Below, piece by piece: positions 23,588 to 30,374 of a stretch of 41,623 nucleotides of DNA. The stretch is from Sphingomonadales bacterium (GTDB lineage Bacteria; Pseudomonadota; Alphaproteobacteria; Sphingomonadales; Sphingomonadaceae): contig JAIXPM010000248.1 in assembly GCA_027486275.1 (NCBI GenBank), positions 1 to 41,623 on the forward strand, given 5' to 3'. The translations under genes were made by a program, and so were the position numbers. A model generated the notes under the pieces. It worked only from the letters and a program-made list of their open reading frames with translations, made no database searches and was not told where the DNA came from. Each line of letters opens with the position of its first letter. Position 1 is the first letter of the stretch.

Positions 23588-24013
23588 ATGAAGATTGTAC
23601 GAGTCGCTATTCTGGCTGCTGTGGTTGCAGGAGCTGCGCCGGCTGCGGCACAAAATGTCGAGGCCATGCTGGGCTATAGCAATCTGATGTTGCAGAAGCC
23701 GCCGGTCACCGATGTGGATATCACGGATCGGCCATACAGGGTGATCGGCCGGATCGAGACAACGGTTCGCAAGGCCACGGTGTTCAGCAAGGCCCCTCCG
23801 CGCGAGAAGGTTTTCAAAGAGCTCTGGGAGCGAGGCAGCAAAATGGGGGCAGATGCCGTCATCCAGGCCAGATATGTGAGGCAAGACTTCGACGCAGCCG
23901 CAAATCCGATGTTCGAAGGCACCAGCTATGGCCAGCGCGCAAGCGGTTTGGCGGTGAAGTTCCTAACCGATGCCGAGATCGCCGCGTTGCCAAAGCCTCA
24001 ACCGAAGCCCTAA
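23588..24013 (+). CDS. Secreted accessory protein (moron), YbjQ-like alpha/beta pattern
   Basis: AGGGGAA stands 5 bases before ATG 23588. The 141-residue product has a Sec signal peptide (MKIVRVAILAAVVAGAAPAAAQ, cleavage after AAA-Q region). The mature part reads YRVIGRIETTVRKATVFSKAPPREKVFKELWERGSKMGADAVIQARY. The 'G-x-I-x-x-T-V-x-K-A ... K-M-G-A-D-A-V-I' order recalls YbjQ/DUF74-type or surface-antigen-like oligomeric proteins. It has no counterpart in Mu. It sits between gpF and the protease, ends just before a strong terminator, and is visibly less GC-rich. These are hallmarks of a lysogenic-conversion gene. It would act in the periplasm. Confidence 0.6.
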   Translation: MKIVRVAILAAVVAGAAPAAAQNVEAMLGYSNLMLQKPPVTDVDITDRPYRVIGRIETTVRKATVFSKAPPREKVFKELWERGSKMGADAVIQARYVRQDFDAAANPMFEGTSYGQRASGLAVKFLTDAEIAALPKPQPKP

Positions 24014-24039
24014 CGGCCCGAGGCTGACCCCGCGCCTTC

Positions 24040-24078
24040 AGGGGCGGCTTGGTCACGGCCGGGCCGCCCCTTTTCTTT
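24040..24078 (+). terminator. Rho-independent terminator ending late operon 1
   Basis: AGGGGCGGC (24040..24048) pairs perfectly with GCCGCCCCT (24063..24071) around a 14-nt loop and is followed by TTTTCTTT. It lies 27 bases after the moron stop and before the second late promoter region. Confidence 0.85.
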
Positions 24079-24126
24079 CCCCGCCTGTAACGCCATAAGG
24101 GCCTGGGCAGACTGCCAGAACGTCCT

Positions 24127-24148
24127 GTCCCGCGTGGGACGGTAAGCC
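24127..24148 (+). promoter_or_regulatory. Palindromic operator before late operon 2
   Basis: GTCCCGCGTGGGAC (24127..24140) differs from the 11104 palindrome by one base at its centre and is followed by GGTAAGCC (24141..24148). GTAAGCC also follows the shorter palindrome before late operon 1 (11141..11147). It sits right after a terminator and about 35 bp before the protease gene, the place of the Mu I promoter. It is the probable binding site of the Mor-like activator. Confidence 0.7.
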
Positions 24149-24176
24149 CAAATCCCGCCGCCGCTATCCCGGCCGG

Positions 24177-25268
24177 GTGACGTTCAAAACCTCCCTCTCC
24201 AAGCTCCTCGCCGTGCTTTCGGCAGCCAGCTTCGTTGCCGCATCGGCGGCCGGCGAGGTGTTGACCTGCAGCGCGATCGCCGAGGCCGGCGATGGCACCA
24301 GCGCCCGCGTGCTGCTGTTCCCGATGGGCGAGACTGCCCTGCGCGGCCATGGCCGCAGCGTCCGCCTGGTCGATGAAGCGCACGCCCGCGAGGTTATCGC
24401 GGCCAGCGTGCGCCACGCCGGCGCCGCCAACATCCCGGTCGACTATGATCACCAGCTGGTCTTCGGCGCCCAGAAGGGCGTTGGCGGTCAAGCGCCTGCA
24501 GCCGGCTGGATCGATCCAGCCAGCCTGACGGTCGACGCCGCCGGCATCTGGGCCGACGTGCAATGGACACAGGCCGCCGCCGATCGGCTGGCCGCCCGCG
24601 AGTATCGCTACGTCTCGCCCTCCTTCTTTGCGGCCAAGGACGGCCGCCTGGCGCTCATCGCCCACCTCAGTCTCGTGAATTACCCGGCGATCACGGATCT
24701 GCCGGCGGTCGCGGCTGCCTTTCAACCGGAGAACCCCAACATGAAAGAAATCGCACTGGCGCTCGGCCTCGCGGCCGACGCCACGATGGAGGCTATCCTG
24801 GCCGCCATCGCTCAGATGGGCGGCGCGCCGCAAATGCCGGCATCGATGGCCACCGCCGCCGCTGCGCTCGGCCTGGGCGCGGATGCCACGGCCGACCAGA
24901 TTTTCACGGCCGCCGCAGCTGCTGCCACGCCCGATCCGGCCAAGTTCGTGCCGGTCGCTGCGTTGACCGACACGCAGGCCCGCCTGGCCACCCTGGAAGA
25001 CGAGCGCCGCGGCCGCATCATCACCGCCGCCGCCGCCGCCGGAAAGATCACCCCGGCACTCCGGCCCTGGGCTGAAGGCTTCATCAAAAAGGACGAGGCC
25101 GGCTTCGAAGCCTGGCTCGCCCAGGCGCCCGCGATCGTCACGGCCGGCGCCGACCTCACCGGCCAGCCCGAGGGCGACAACGCGTTCGGCCTGACCGCCA
25201 CCGAAATCCAAGTCGCGTCGGCGACGGGCGTCACGCTCGAAGCCTTCGCCGCAGCCAAGAAGGCCTGA
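24177..25268 (+). CDS. Mu gpI-like prohead protease with C-terminal scaffold
   Basis: The 363-residue product has the Mu I protease region at residues 45 to 180: LLFPMGE, then NIPVDYDHQ (acid and His candidates D89 and H92), then AAREYRYVSPSFFA, in which S147 is the likely nucleophile, and LVNYPAITDLPAV. After residue 188 it becomes a helical, Ala-rich scaffold ending with RLATLEDERRGRIITAAAAAGKITPALRPW. Start GTG 24177 has only a weak ribosome site; an alternative is not obvious. The protease trims the scaffold and other head proteins during maturation. Confidence 0.85.
   Translation: MTFKTSLSKLLAVLSAASFVAASAAGEVLTCSAIAEAGDGTSARVLLFPMGETALRGHGRSVRLVDEAHAREVIAASVRHAGAANIPVDYDHQLVFGAQKGVGGQAPAAGWIDPASLTVDAAGIWADVQWTQAAADRLAAREYRYVSPSFFAAKDGRLALIAHLSLVNYPAITDLPAVAAAFQPENPNMKEIALALGLAADATMEAILAAIAQMGGAPQMPASMATAAAALGLGADATADQIFTAAAAAATPDPAKFVPVAALTDTQARLATLEDERRGRIITAAAAAGKITPALRPWAEGFIKKDEAGFEAWLAQAPAIVTAGADLTGQPEGDNAFGLTATEIQVASATGVTLEAFAAAKKA
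24741..25268 (+). CDS. Scaffold protein from an internal start (Mu gpZ-like)
   Basis: Inside the protease gene and in the same frame, ATG 24741 is preceded by GGAGAA (24728..24733) and opens MKEIALALGLAADATMEAIL. It would give a separate 175-residue scaffold identical to the protease tail, as with Mu I/Z and lambda C/Nu3. Position at the exact protease-scaffold border and the ribosome site support it. Confidence 0.65.
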   Translation: MKEIALALGLAADATMEAILAAIAQMGGAPQMPASMATAAAALGLGADATADQIFTAAAAAATPDPAKFVPVAALTDTQARLATLEDERRGRIITAAAAAGKITPALRPWAEGFIKKDEAGFEAWLAQAPAIVTAGADLTGQPEGDNAFGLTATEIQVASATGVTLEAFAAAKKA

Positions 25269-25272
25269 CACC

Positions 25273-25698
25273 ATGGCAGCTCTCACCGGTCCTCGTGACA
25301 CCAAGCAGCGCTCCGGCGCCGCCTTTTCCCGCGGCGTTGCCGCTGCCGCCGCCATCCAGGCCGGCGCCATGGTCGCACTGAATGCCGCCGGCTTCCTGGT
25401 GCCGTTCTCGGTCTCCACCACGCTCAAGGCCGATGGCGTCGCCCAGCAGACCGTCACTGGCACCGCCGTCAACGGCGAGGTGCTCTGCGAGGTCGAGCGC
25501 GGCGTTTACCGCTTCGACAACAGCGCCGCCGGCGACCTGATCACTCGGGCCGATATCGGCACCGATTGCTACGGCGTCGACGATCAGACGGTCGCCAAGA
25601 CCAGTGGCGGCGCCACCCGCTCCATCGCCGGCCGCATCGAGGACGTCGACGCCCAGGGCGTCTGGGTCCGTTTCGCCGGCGGCCAGGTCGGCGGCTGA
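25273..25698 (+). CDS. Capsid decoration protein (DUF2190-like)
   Basis: The 141-residue product starts MAALTGPRDTKQRSG and continues as alternating beta-strands (AIQAGAMVALNAAGFLVPFSVS, then CEVERGVYRFDNSAAGDLITRADIGTDCYGVDDQTV, then AGRIEDVDAQGVWVRF). This is the small beta-barrel of the DUF2190 and related head-cement families. It lies between scaffold and major capsid genes, the usual place for such a protein in this phage group. Confidence 0.75.
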   Translation: MAALTGPRDTKQRSGAAFSRGVAAAAAIQAGAMVALNAAGFLVPFSVSTTLKADGVAQQTVTGTAVNGEVLCEVERGVYRFDNSAAGDLITRADIGTDCYGVDDQTVAKTSGGATRSIAGRIEDVDAQGVWVRFAGGQVGG

Positions 25699-25722
25699 TC
25701 CCTCTTAAATCCGGAGATCCTG

Positions 25723-26619
25723 ATGATCATCAATTCCCCCAATCTGCGCGCACTCAGCATCGGCTATCAGGCCAATTTCATGGCCGGCCTGGGCACCGCG
25801 CCGACCGACCACGAAAGCTTCATCACCGCCACCAACTCGACCACCGCGGACGAGGAGTATCCCTGGCTGGGTGAGATGCCGGGCATGCGAAAGTGGGTGG
25901 GCGATCGCGTGCTCAACAACCTCAAGGAATATGGCTTCAAGATCCGCAACGAGGATTTTGAAGACAGCGTCCAGGTGCCGCGCAACGCGATCGAGGATGA
26001 CCGCTACGGCGTTTATGCCACGCCGATGACGGCGCTCGGCCGTGCCGCTGGCGCCCACCCCTGCGAGCTGTCCTATGCCGCGCTGGTCAACGGCTTCACC
26101 ACCATCTGCTATGACGGCAAATTCCTGTTTGCCGCTGATCACCCGGTGCTCGATGCCAACGGCAGCATGCAGCCGGTTTCCAACCTGCAGGCCGGCGCTG
26201 GCGCGCCCTGGTTCCTGATTGCCAGCGCGGCTCTGGTGCGGCCGATCATCCTGCAGACCCGGACCGACACCCGCTTCGCCGCGCTCGACAACCCCGACGA
26301 TCCCAACGTGTTCATGCGCAAGCAGTTCATCTATGGCGCCGATGCCCGCCGGGCGGCTGCGCCTGGGCTGTGGCAGGGCATCGTCGGCAGCAAGGCGCCG
26401 CTCAACGCCGCCAACTATGCGCTGGCCCGCGCCTCGATCATGACGCTGAAGGGCGATCATGGCCGGCCGCTGGGCCTGGTGCCCGATCTGCTGCTGGTCG
26501 GCGGCAGCAACGAAAGCGCCGGCCGCAAGATCGTCAACTCCGAGAACGGCGTTGGCGGCGAAACCAACGAGTGGCAGGGCACCGCGCGCCTGCAGGTCTC
26601 GCCCTGGCTGGCCGCGTGA
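25723..26619 (+). CDS. Major capsid protein (Mu gpT-like)
   Basis: The 298-residue product matches Mu gpT. LSIGYQANFMAGLG is followed by TTADEEYPWLGEMPGMRKWVGDRVLNNLKEYGFKIRNEDFEDSVQVPRNAIEDDRYGVY, then FLFAADHPV, then LVPDLLLVGGSNESAGRKI, then GTARLQVSPWL. The fold is expected to be HK97-like. It makes the icosahedral shell. GGAG stands upstream of ATG 25723. The next gene starts on its stop codon. Confidence 0.95.
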   Translation: MIINSPNLRALSIGYQANFMAGLGTAPTDHESFITATNSTTADEEYPWLGEMPGMRKWVGDRVLNNLKEYGFKIRNEDFEDSVQVPRNAIEDDRYGVYATPMTALGRAAGAHPCELSYAALVNGFTTICYDGKFLFAADHPVLDANGSMQPVSNLQAGAGAPWFLIASAALVRPIILQTRTDTRFAALDNPDDPNVFMRKQFIYGADARRAAAPGLWQGIVGSKAPLNAANYALARASIMTLKGDHGRPLGLVPDLLLVGGSNESAGRKIVNSENGVGGETNEWQGTARLQVSPWLAA

Positions 26620-27239
26620 TGCACATCGCGCTCCGCCTCATCTGCTGCGTTGCGCCTTATGCTGTGGCCGGTCTGCGCTTCGGGCGCGGGCCGGTCCGCA
26701 TCTTCGGCGTGGTGGTGCAGCCGCACGACGACTTCAGCGTCGACCAGCTGCGCGAGCTGTTTGCCGATCCGCGGATCGACGTCTCGGTCGGCCTGGTGAT
26801 CGACGGCCAGGAGGCCGCCTTTTTCCCGGTGCTCGACGAGCTGGACCTGGCCCGCCAGGTGCAGGAGATCGAGGATGCGATCGCCAGCCTTGGCGCCCGC
26901 GGCACCGAAGACGTGCTCGCCGATTATCACCGGCTGGCCGCCGAGCAGGACCGCGATGCGCTGTTGCCTGGCGGCGATGACGAAAAGGTCGGCGACGCCG
27001 CAACCGATACCCAGGCCGACCCGGTCGTCAACGTTGCTCCGCAAGAGGCAGCGGCTGGCGGTGAAGGCCAGGACCAGAAGGCGGAGGGATCGGCGGGCGA
27101 TTCCTCCGCCGCCCCGGCCGCCGCGCCGCCCGTCGACGCCGGCGCCGCCGATCCGGCCGCCCAGACCGAGACTGCCGCGCCGGTCGATCCGCAACAGGCT
27201 GACACGCCGCCCGCCGGCAAGCGCAGCGGCAAGAAATAA
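26619..27239 (+). CDS. Mu gp35-like (HI1506-type) protein with long acidic low-complexity tail
   Basis: The 206-residue product has a first half of mixed structure (LRFGRGPVRIFGVVVQPHDDFSVDQLRELFADPRIDVSV) that fits the HI1506-related small domain placed after the capsid gene in Mu-like phages. The second half is Ala/Pro/Asp-rich and ends GKRSGKK. Role unknown; possibly a capsid-associated protein. ATG 26619 overlaps the capsid stop (TGATG). Confidence 0.6.
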   Translation: MHIALRLICCVAPYAVAGLRFGRGPVRIFGVVVQPHDDFSVDQLRELFADPRIDVSVGLVIDGQEAAFFPVLDELDLARQVQEIEDAIASLGARGTEDVLADYHRLAAEQDRDALLPGGDDEKVGDAATDTQADPVVNVAPQEAAAGGEGQDQKAEGSAGDSSAAPAAAPPVDAGAADPAAQTETAAPVDPQQADTPPAGKRSGKK

Positions 27240-27251
27240 ACCCCGAGAGCA

Positions 27252-27292
27252 GGGGGTGGCTTACCGGGCAGCGTCTCGCCCGGATCGCCCCC
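27252..27292 (+). other. Nested hairpin in the leader of the Acb2-like gene
   Basis: CCGGGC (27264..27269) pairs with GCCCGG (27278..27283), nested inside GGGGG (27252..27256) and CCCCC (27288..27292). There is no T-run. It falls in the 82-bp gap before ATG 27322, the only sizeable gap in this operon, and could be an attenuator, processing site or part of a promoter region. Confidence 0.4.
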
Positions 27293-27321
27293 GTCTCCGT
27301 GCACTTTTCAGGAATACCCCG

Positions 27322-27516
27322 ATGGCCGACGTGTCCCGCCAAACTGATCGCAAGCTTACCGAGAGCGAGGTCGAGGATATGGCCGTTATCAAGCAGCAAG
27401 GCGAATATTTCCTTGTGGCGCTTTCGGGCGTGCACGGCGATGGCCGCTGTTTGGCGCTGGCCAAAACCAAGATTGAAGAAGCCGTGATGTGGGCCACGAA
27501 GGGCATCACCGCCTGA
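27322..27516 (+). CDS. acb2: Acb2/Tad1-hairpin-type anti-CBASS protein (cyclic nucleotide sponge)
   Basis: The 64-residue product has the two-helix hairpin pattern of Acb2 (T4 Vs.4 family). RKLTESEVEDMAVIKQQGEYFLVALSG is followed by a short Gly turn and RCLALAKTKIEEAVMWATKGIT. The 'L-T-x-x-E ... I-K-x-x-G' first helix and 'R ... A-x-T-x-x-E-E-A-V-M-W-A-x-K-x-I' second helix are the conserved blocks. Acb2 hexamers bind cyclic di- and trinucleotides made by CBASS and keep them from activating effectors. Known acb2 genes lie among capsid genes of Mu-like Pseudomonas phages, as here. AGGAA precedes ATG 27322. Composition is visibly less GC-rich than its neighbours. Confidence 0.68.
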   Translation: MADVSRQTDRKLTESEVEDMAVIKQQGEYFLVALSGVHGDGRCLALAKTKIEEAVMWATKGITA

Positions 27517-28241
27517 TGCTGATCAAGCAGCCTTCAGAAACCCGCCAGCTGAGCGTCGCCTTCGGGCTGGCGCTCGCTGCCGTGTTGAGCGTGACCGTCA
27601 CCAGCCGCGGGCTGGTCGATGGCAGCGTGCTGCCGGTGGTTTCCGGCCAGGCGATCGCCGGCACTGCCGTCACCTTCGCCCTCGCTGGCGGCACCGATGG
27701 CGAGCGGTACCAGGTGACCGCGCGCGCCAGCACGCCCGGCGGCGAAACCCGCGAGCGCGATATCGAAGTGGCGGTGATCGAGTTCGGCTTTGAGCTGCCG
27801 GCCACCGGTGCCTATCTCGCGCCGACCGCGCTGATCGAGCGCGCCGGGCTCGATCTGGTCACCCGCCTCACCGATGAAGACGGCCTGGGCCGGATCGACA
27901 GCGCCCGGCTGGCCAATGCCCTGGCCGACGCGGCTGCCGAGATTGACGGCTTTGTGGCCGCGCGCTTTGCGCTGCCGATCGCGCAGCCTTGGCCGCTGCT
28001 GACCACGATCGCCTATGATCTGGCGATGGCCCGGCTGTGGCAGGGCCGCGGCGACGCACCGCCCAGCGTGACTGCCGCCTCCTCCTCGGCGCGCGGCCAG
28101 CTCAAGATGATCGCCGAAGGCCGCATTGCCGCGCCCGCCGGCACCGCGCCGGCCGCCGCCGATTCCCAGCCGCAGCCGGTGCTCTATCAGCCCGGCGCCA
28201 GAGCGCCGACGCTCTCCAGCCGCCAGCTCAGAGGCCTCTGA
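27516..28241 (+). CDS. Mu gp36-like (DUF1320) head-tail adaptor with N-terminal beta domain
   Basis: In this 241-residue protein, residues 90 to 195 match DUF1320: ALIERAGLDLVTRLTDEDGLGRIDSARLANALADAAAEIDGFVAARFALP, then PLLTTIAYDLAMARLW. The first 90 residues are a separate beta-rich unit (VAFGLALAAVLSVTVTSRGLVDG..VVSGQAIAGTAVTFALAGGTDGERYQVTARASTPGGETRERDIEV), like the phage fibre-tail adaptor domain usually encoded alone. The fusion is notable. ATG 27516 sits on the acb2 stop (TGATG). It likely forms part of the neck. Confidence 0.75.
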   Translation: MLIKQPSETRQLSVAFGLALAAVLSVTVTSRGLVDGSVLPVVSGQAIAGTAVTFALAGGTDGERYQVTARASTPGGETRERDIEVAVIEFGFELPATGAYLAPTALIERAGLDLVTRLTDEDGLGRIDSARLANALADAAAEIDGFVAARFALPIAQPWPLLTTIAYDLAMARLWQGRGDAPPSVTAASSSARGQLKMIAEGRIAAPAGTAPAAADSQPQPVLYQPGARAPTLSSRQLRGL

Positions 28242-28242
28242 G

Positions 28243-28731
28243 ATGCTGGAATTCACCTTCTCGGAGACGCTTTCTGGCCTGCTGGACAAGGCCGCCAAGG
28301 CCATGGTGGACTTCAGCGTGCCGATGCGGGCGATCGCCGATTATATGCGGTCCAGCACGGTCGAGCGGTTCAACGACCAGCAGGGACCGGACGGTAAGAA
28401 GTGGACGCCGTCGCGGCGCGCGATCGACAAGGGCGGCCGCACGCTGATCGACCGGGAAAACCTGCTCGGATCCATCACCGCCGCCAGCGACGCCACCAGC
28501 GCCATCGCCGGCACCAATTTGATCTATGCCGCCATCCACCAGTTTGGCGGCACCATCCGCGCCAAGGGCGGCGCCGGCGGTGGCAAGCGCGCGCTGCGCA
28601 CGCCGTTCGGACCGCGCACCAGCGTGACGATGCCGGCCCGACCCTTCCTGGGCTTCAGCCCGGCCGACAGCGCCGAGATCGAAGCCATCCTGACCGACCA
28701 CCTGGCCACCGCGCTGGGAGCCGGCGCATGA
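28243..28731 (+). CDS. Virion morphogenesis protein (Mu gpG-like)
   Basis: The 162-residue product has the gpG family core: MVDFSVPMRAIADYMRSSTVERFNDQQGPDGKKWTPSRRAI, then GRTLIDRENLLGSI, then AAIHQFGGTI and MPARPFLGFSPAD. The 'W-x-P-L ... R-x-L-x-x-S-I ... H-Q-F-G ... P-A-R-P-F-L-G' order is typical. It acts in tail completion or head-tail joining. Confidence 0.9.
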   Translation: MLEFTFSETLSGLLDKAAKAMVDFSVPMRAIADYMRSSTVERFNDQQGPDGKKWTPSRRAIDKGGRTLIDRENLLGSITAASDATSAIAGTNLIYAAIHQFGGTIRAKGGAGGGKRALRTPFGPRTSVTMPARPFLGFSPADSAEIEAILTDHLATALGAGA

Positions 28732-29162
28732 CGCTGCTGCTCGATTATGTCACCGCCCGGCTGCGCGCCGGCGAGCTGGGCTTGAAAGCCATCGAGTCGA
28801 TCGAACAGCTGGCCGATCTGGAAACCGTCTCTGTGGCGCGACCGGCCTGCTTCGTGCTGCCGGCGGCCGAAGACTATCGCCCGACCCAGGAAGGCTCCGG
28901 CCTGATCGATATCGAGCTGACCGAGCGCATTGACGTGGTGGTGATGGTGGACGGCGCCCGCGTGATCGGCCGCCGCCAAAACGACCTGCTCGCCTTTTCG
29001 CAAGCCATCCGCGACCAGCTGTTCGGCTGGACGCCGGATGGCACGGTCTGGCGTCCGCTGGTGCCCGAGGCCGGCCGCCTGCTCGGCGTTGGCGGCGGCC
29101 GGGCCAGCTACGTCACCCGCTATCGCACCGTCTCGCACATCCGCAAAACAGGAGTCATCTGA
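28728..29162 (+). CDS. Mu gp37-like tail terminator
   Basis: The 144-residue product (LLLDYVTARLRAGELGLKAIESIEQLADLETVSVARPACFVLPAAEDY, then DIELTERIDVVVMVDGARVIGRRQNDLLAFSQAIRDQLFGWTPDG) matches the gp37 family. This is a compact alpha-beta protein thought to cap the tail tube. It overlaps the gpG-like gene (ATGA). Confidence 0.75.
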   Translation: MTLLLDYVTARLRAGELGLKAIESIEQLADLETVSVARPACFVLPAAEDYRPTQEGSGLIDIELTERIDVVVMVDGARVIGRRQNDLLAFSQAIRDQLFGWTPDGTVWRPLVPEAGRLLGVGGGRASYVTRYRTVSHIRKTGVI

Positions 29163-29386
29163 TGGCCAAAAAGCCCGCTGCCGCACCGGCCGAAGCCGAC
29201 CTGGAATTGCCGGCCTGGTATGATGCCAAACTGCACCGCATCGAGCCGCGCGGCATCGTGCTGGCCGCGACCGGCGACCTGCTGGCCGAGGACGGCCTGC
29301 CCGCCAACGCCGCTGCGCGCGCTGCGATCGCCGCGCCCGCCGCCACCGAAACCCTGCCGGCCGCGCCGGCAGCCGAACAGGAGTAA
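29162..29386 (+). CDS. Small tail protein at the Mu gp38 position
   Basis: The 74-residue product (LPAWYDAKLHRIEPRGIVLAATGDLLAEDGLPANAAARAA) is flanked by Ala/Pro-rich ends. It occupies the place of Mu gp38 (DUF2635) but the match is weak. ATG 29162 overlaps the previous stop. Function unknown. Confidence 0.5.
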   Translation: MAKKPAAAPAEADLELPAWYDAKLHRIEPRGIVLAATGDLLAEDGLPANAAARAAIAAPAATETLPAAPAAEQE

Positions 29387-29392
29387 GCCCGC

Positions 29393-30364
29393 ATGGCCGG
29401 CGCCGTTAAACTTATCGCCACCAAGGTCGAAACCGTCCCTGGTACCTGGACCACGCCCGCCTGGGCCACCGATGCGTTCCCGGTGCAGAACCTGCGCATC
29501 ACGCCGTTCAATTCGCAGACGCTGCGCCGCGAAATCGATCTGCCCTACGCCGGCGCCCGCCCGTCTGCGCCCAGCCAGGTGCACCGCGGCATCGCGTTTG
29601 ATTGGGAGCTGTCCGGCAGCGGCGTCGCCAACACGCCAGTGATCTGGGGCCGCTTCCTGCGCGCCGCCATGTTCGGCGCCGGCGCGCCGGCCGGCGCCCT
29701 GGTCAACTATCCGCTCACCTCCGCCGGCGACGGCGACGCGCTGTCGGCGATCGCGGTCATGGGGCCCTTCGCGCACGAATCGCGGATGATGCGCGGCACC
29801 ATCACCTTCAGCTTCGTCGAAAAGCAGCTGCCGAAGGCCAGCTTTGAAGGCCTGGCGCTGTTCCGCACCGCCGGCGTCATCCAGACGGTCGCGGACCTGA
29901 CCGGCATCAGCCTGCCGACCTATCCGGCGCCAATCGAGGTGAACCTGGTCAACACCCTGATCCGGCTCGACGCCTTCACCCTGGGCGTGCGCGAGGCGAC
30001 GATCACGCTCAACATGAAGACCGGCCGCTATTCGACCACCGGCGAGGAATCGATCGTCTTCACCAAGGATGCCGATGGCGACAAGCGCGCCGCGCGCTTC
30101 CGCGTGGTCTTTGAGCTGCCCGATCTGGCCTCCAAGAATTATGCCACCGCCATCCAGGCCGGCACCTTCTTGGCCTTCACGATCGTGCACGGCACCGCCG
30201 CCGGCAACATCATCGAGATTGGCACCGTCGCCGGCACGCCCTCGGCCCAGATCGAGAGCTTCACGATCGACGAGGTCGATAACCGCACCATGGCCACGAT
30301 GGAGGGCGTGCTCGTCCCCAGCGGCGGTACCGGCAACAACGAGCTGTCGCTCGTCACCAAGTGA
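29393..30364 (+). CDS. Major tail tube protein, siphovirus type
   Basis: The 323-residue protein is beta-rich throughout (VETVPGTWTTPAWATDAFPVQNLRITPFNSQTLRREIDLPYAG, then FDWELSGSG, then FTLGVREATITLNMKTGRYSTTGEESIVF, then LAFTIVHGTAAGNIIEI). It stands just before the chaperone pair and tape measure. This is the position and composition of the tail-tube protein of long-tailed non-contractile phages. A Mu-type sheath gene is absent. GGAG precedes ATG 29393. Confidence 0.75.
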   Translation: MAGAVKLIATKVETVPGTWTTPAWATDAFPVQNLRITPFNSQTLRREIDLPYAGARPSAPSQVHRGIAFDWELSGSGVANTPVIWGRFLRAAMFGAGAPAGALVNYPLTSAGDGDALSAIAVMGPFAHESRMMRGTITFSFVEKQLPKASFEGLALFRTAGVIQTVADLTGISLPTYPAPIEVNLVNTLIRLDAFTLGVREATITLNMKTGRYSTTGEESIVFTKDADGDKRAARFRVVFELPDLASKNYATAIQAGTFLAFTIVHGTAAGNIIEIGTVAGTPSAQIESFTIDEVDNRTMATMEGVLVPSGGTGNNELSLVTK

Positions 30365-30374
30365 GGATCCGGCT

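Noticed and set aside
23859..25472. 537-residue minus-strand frame over the terminator and protease
   Set aside because: It runs through a strong terminator and both flanking genes, has no domain, and reads as low-complexity shadow.
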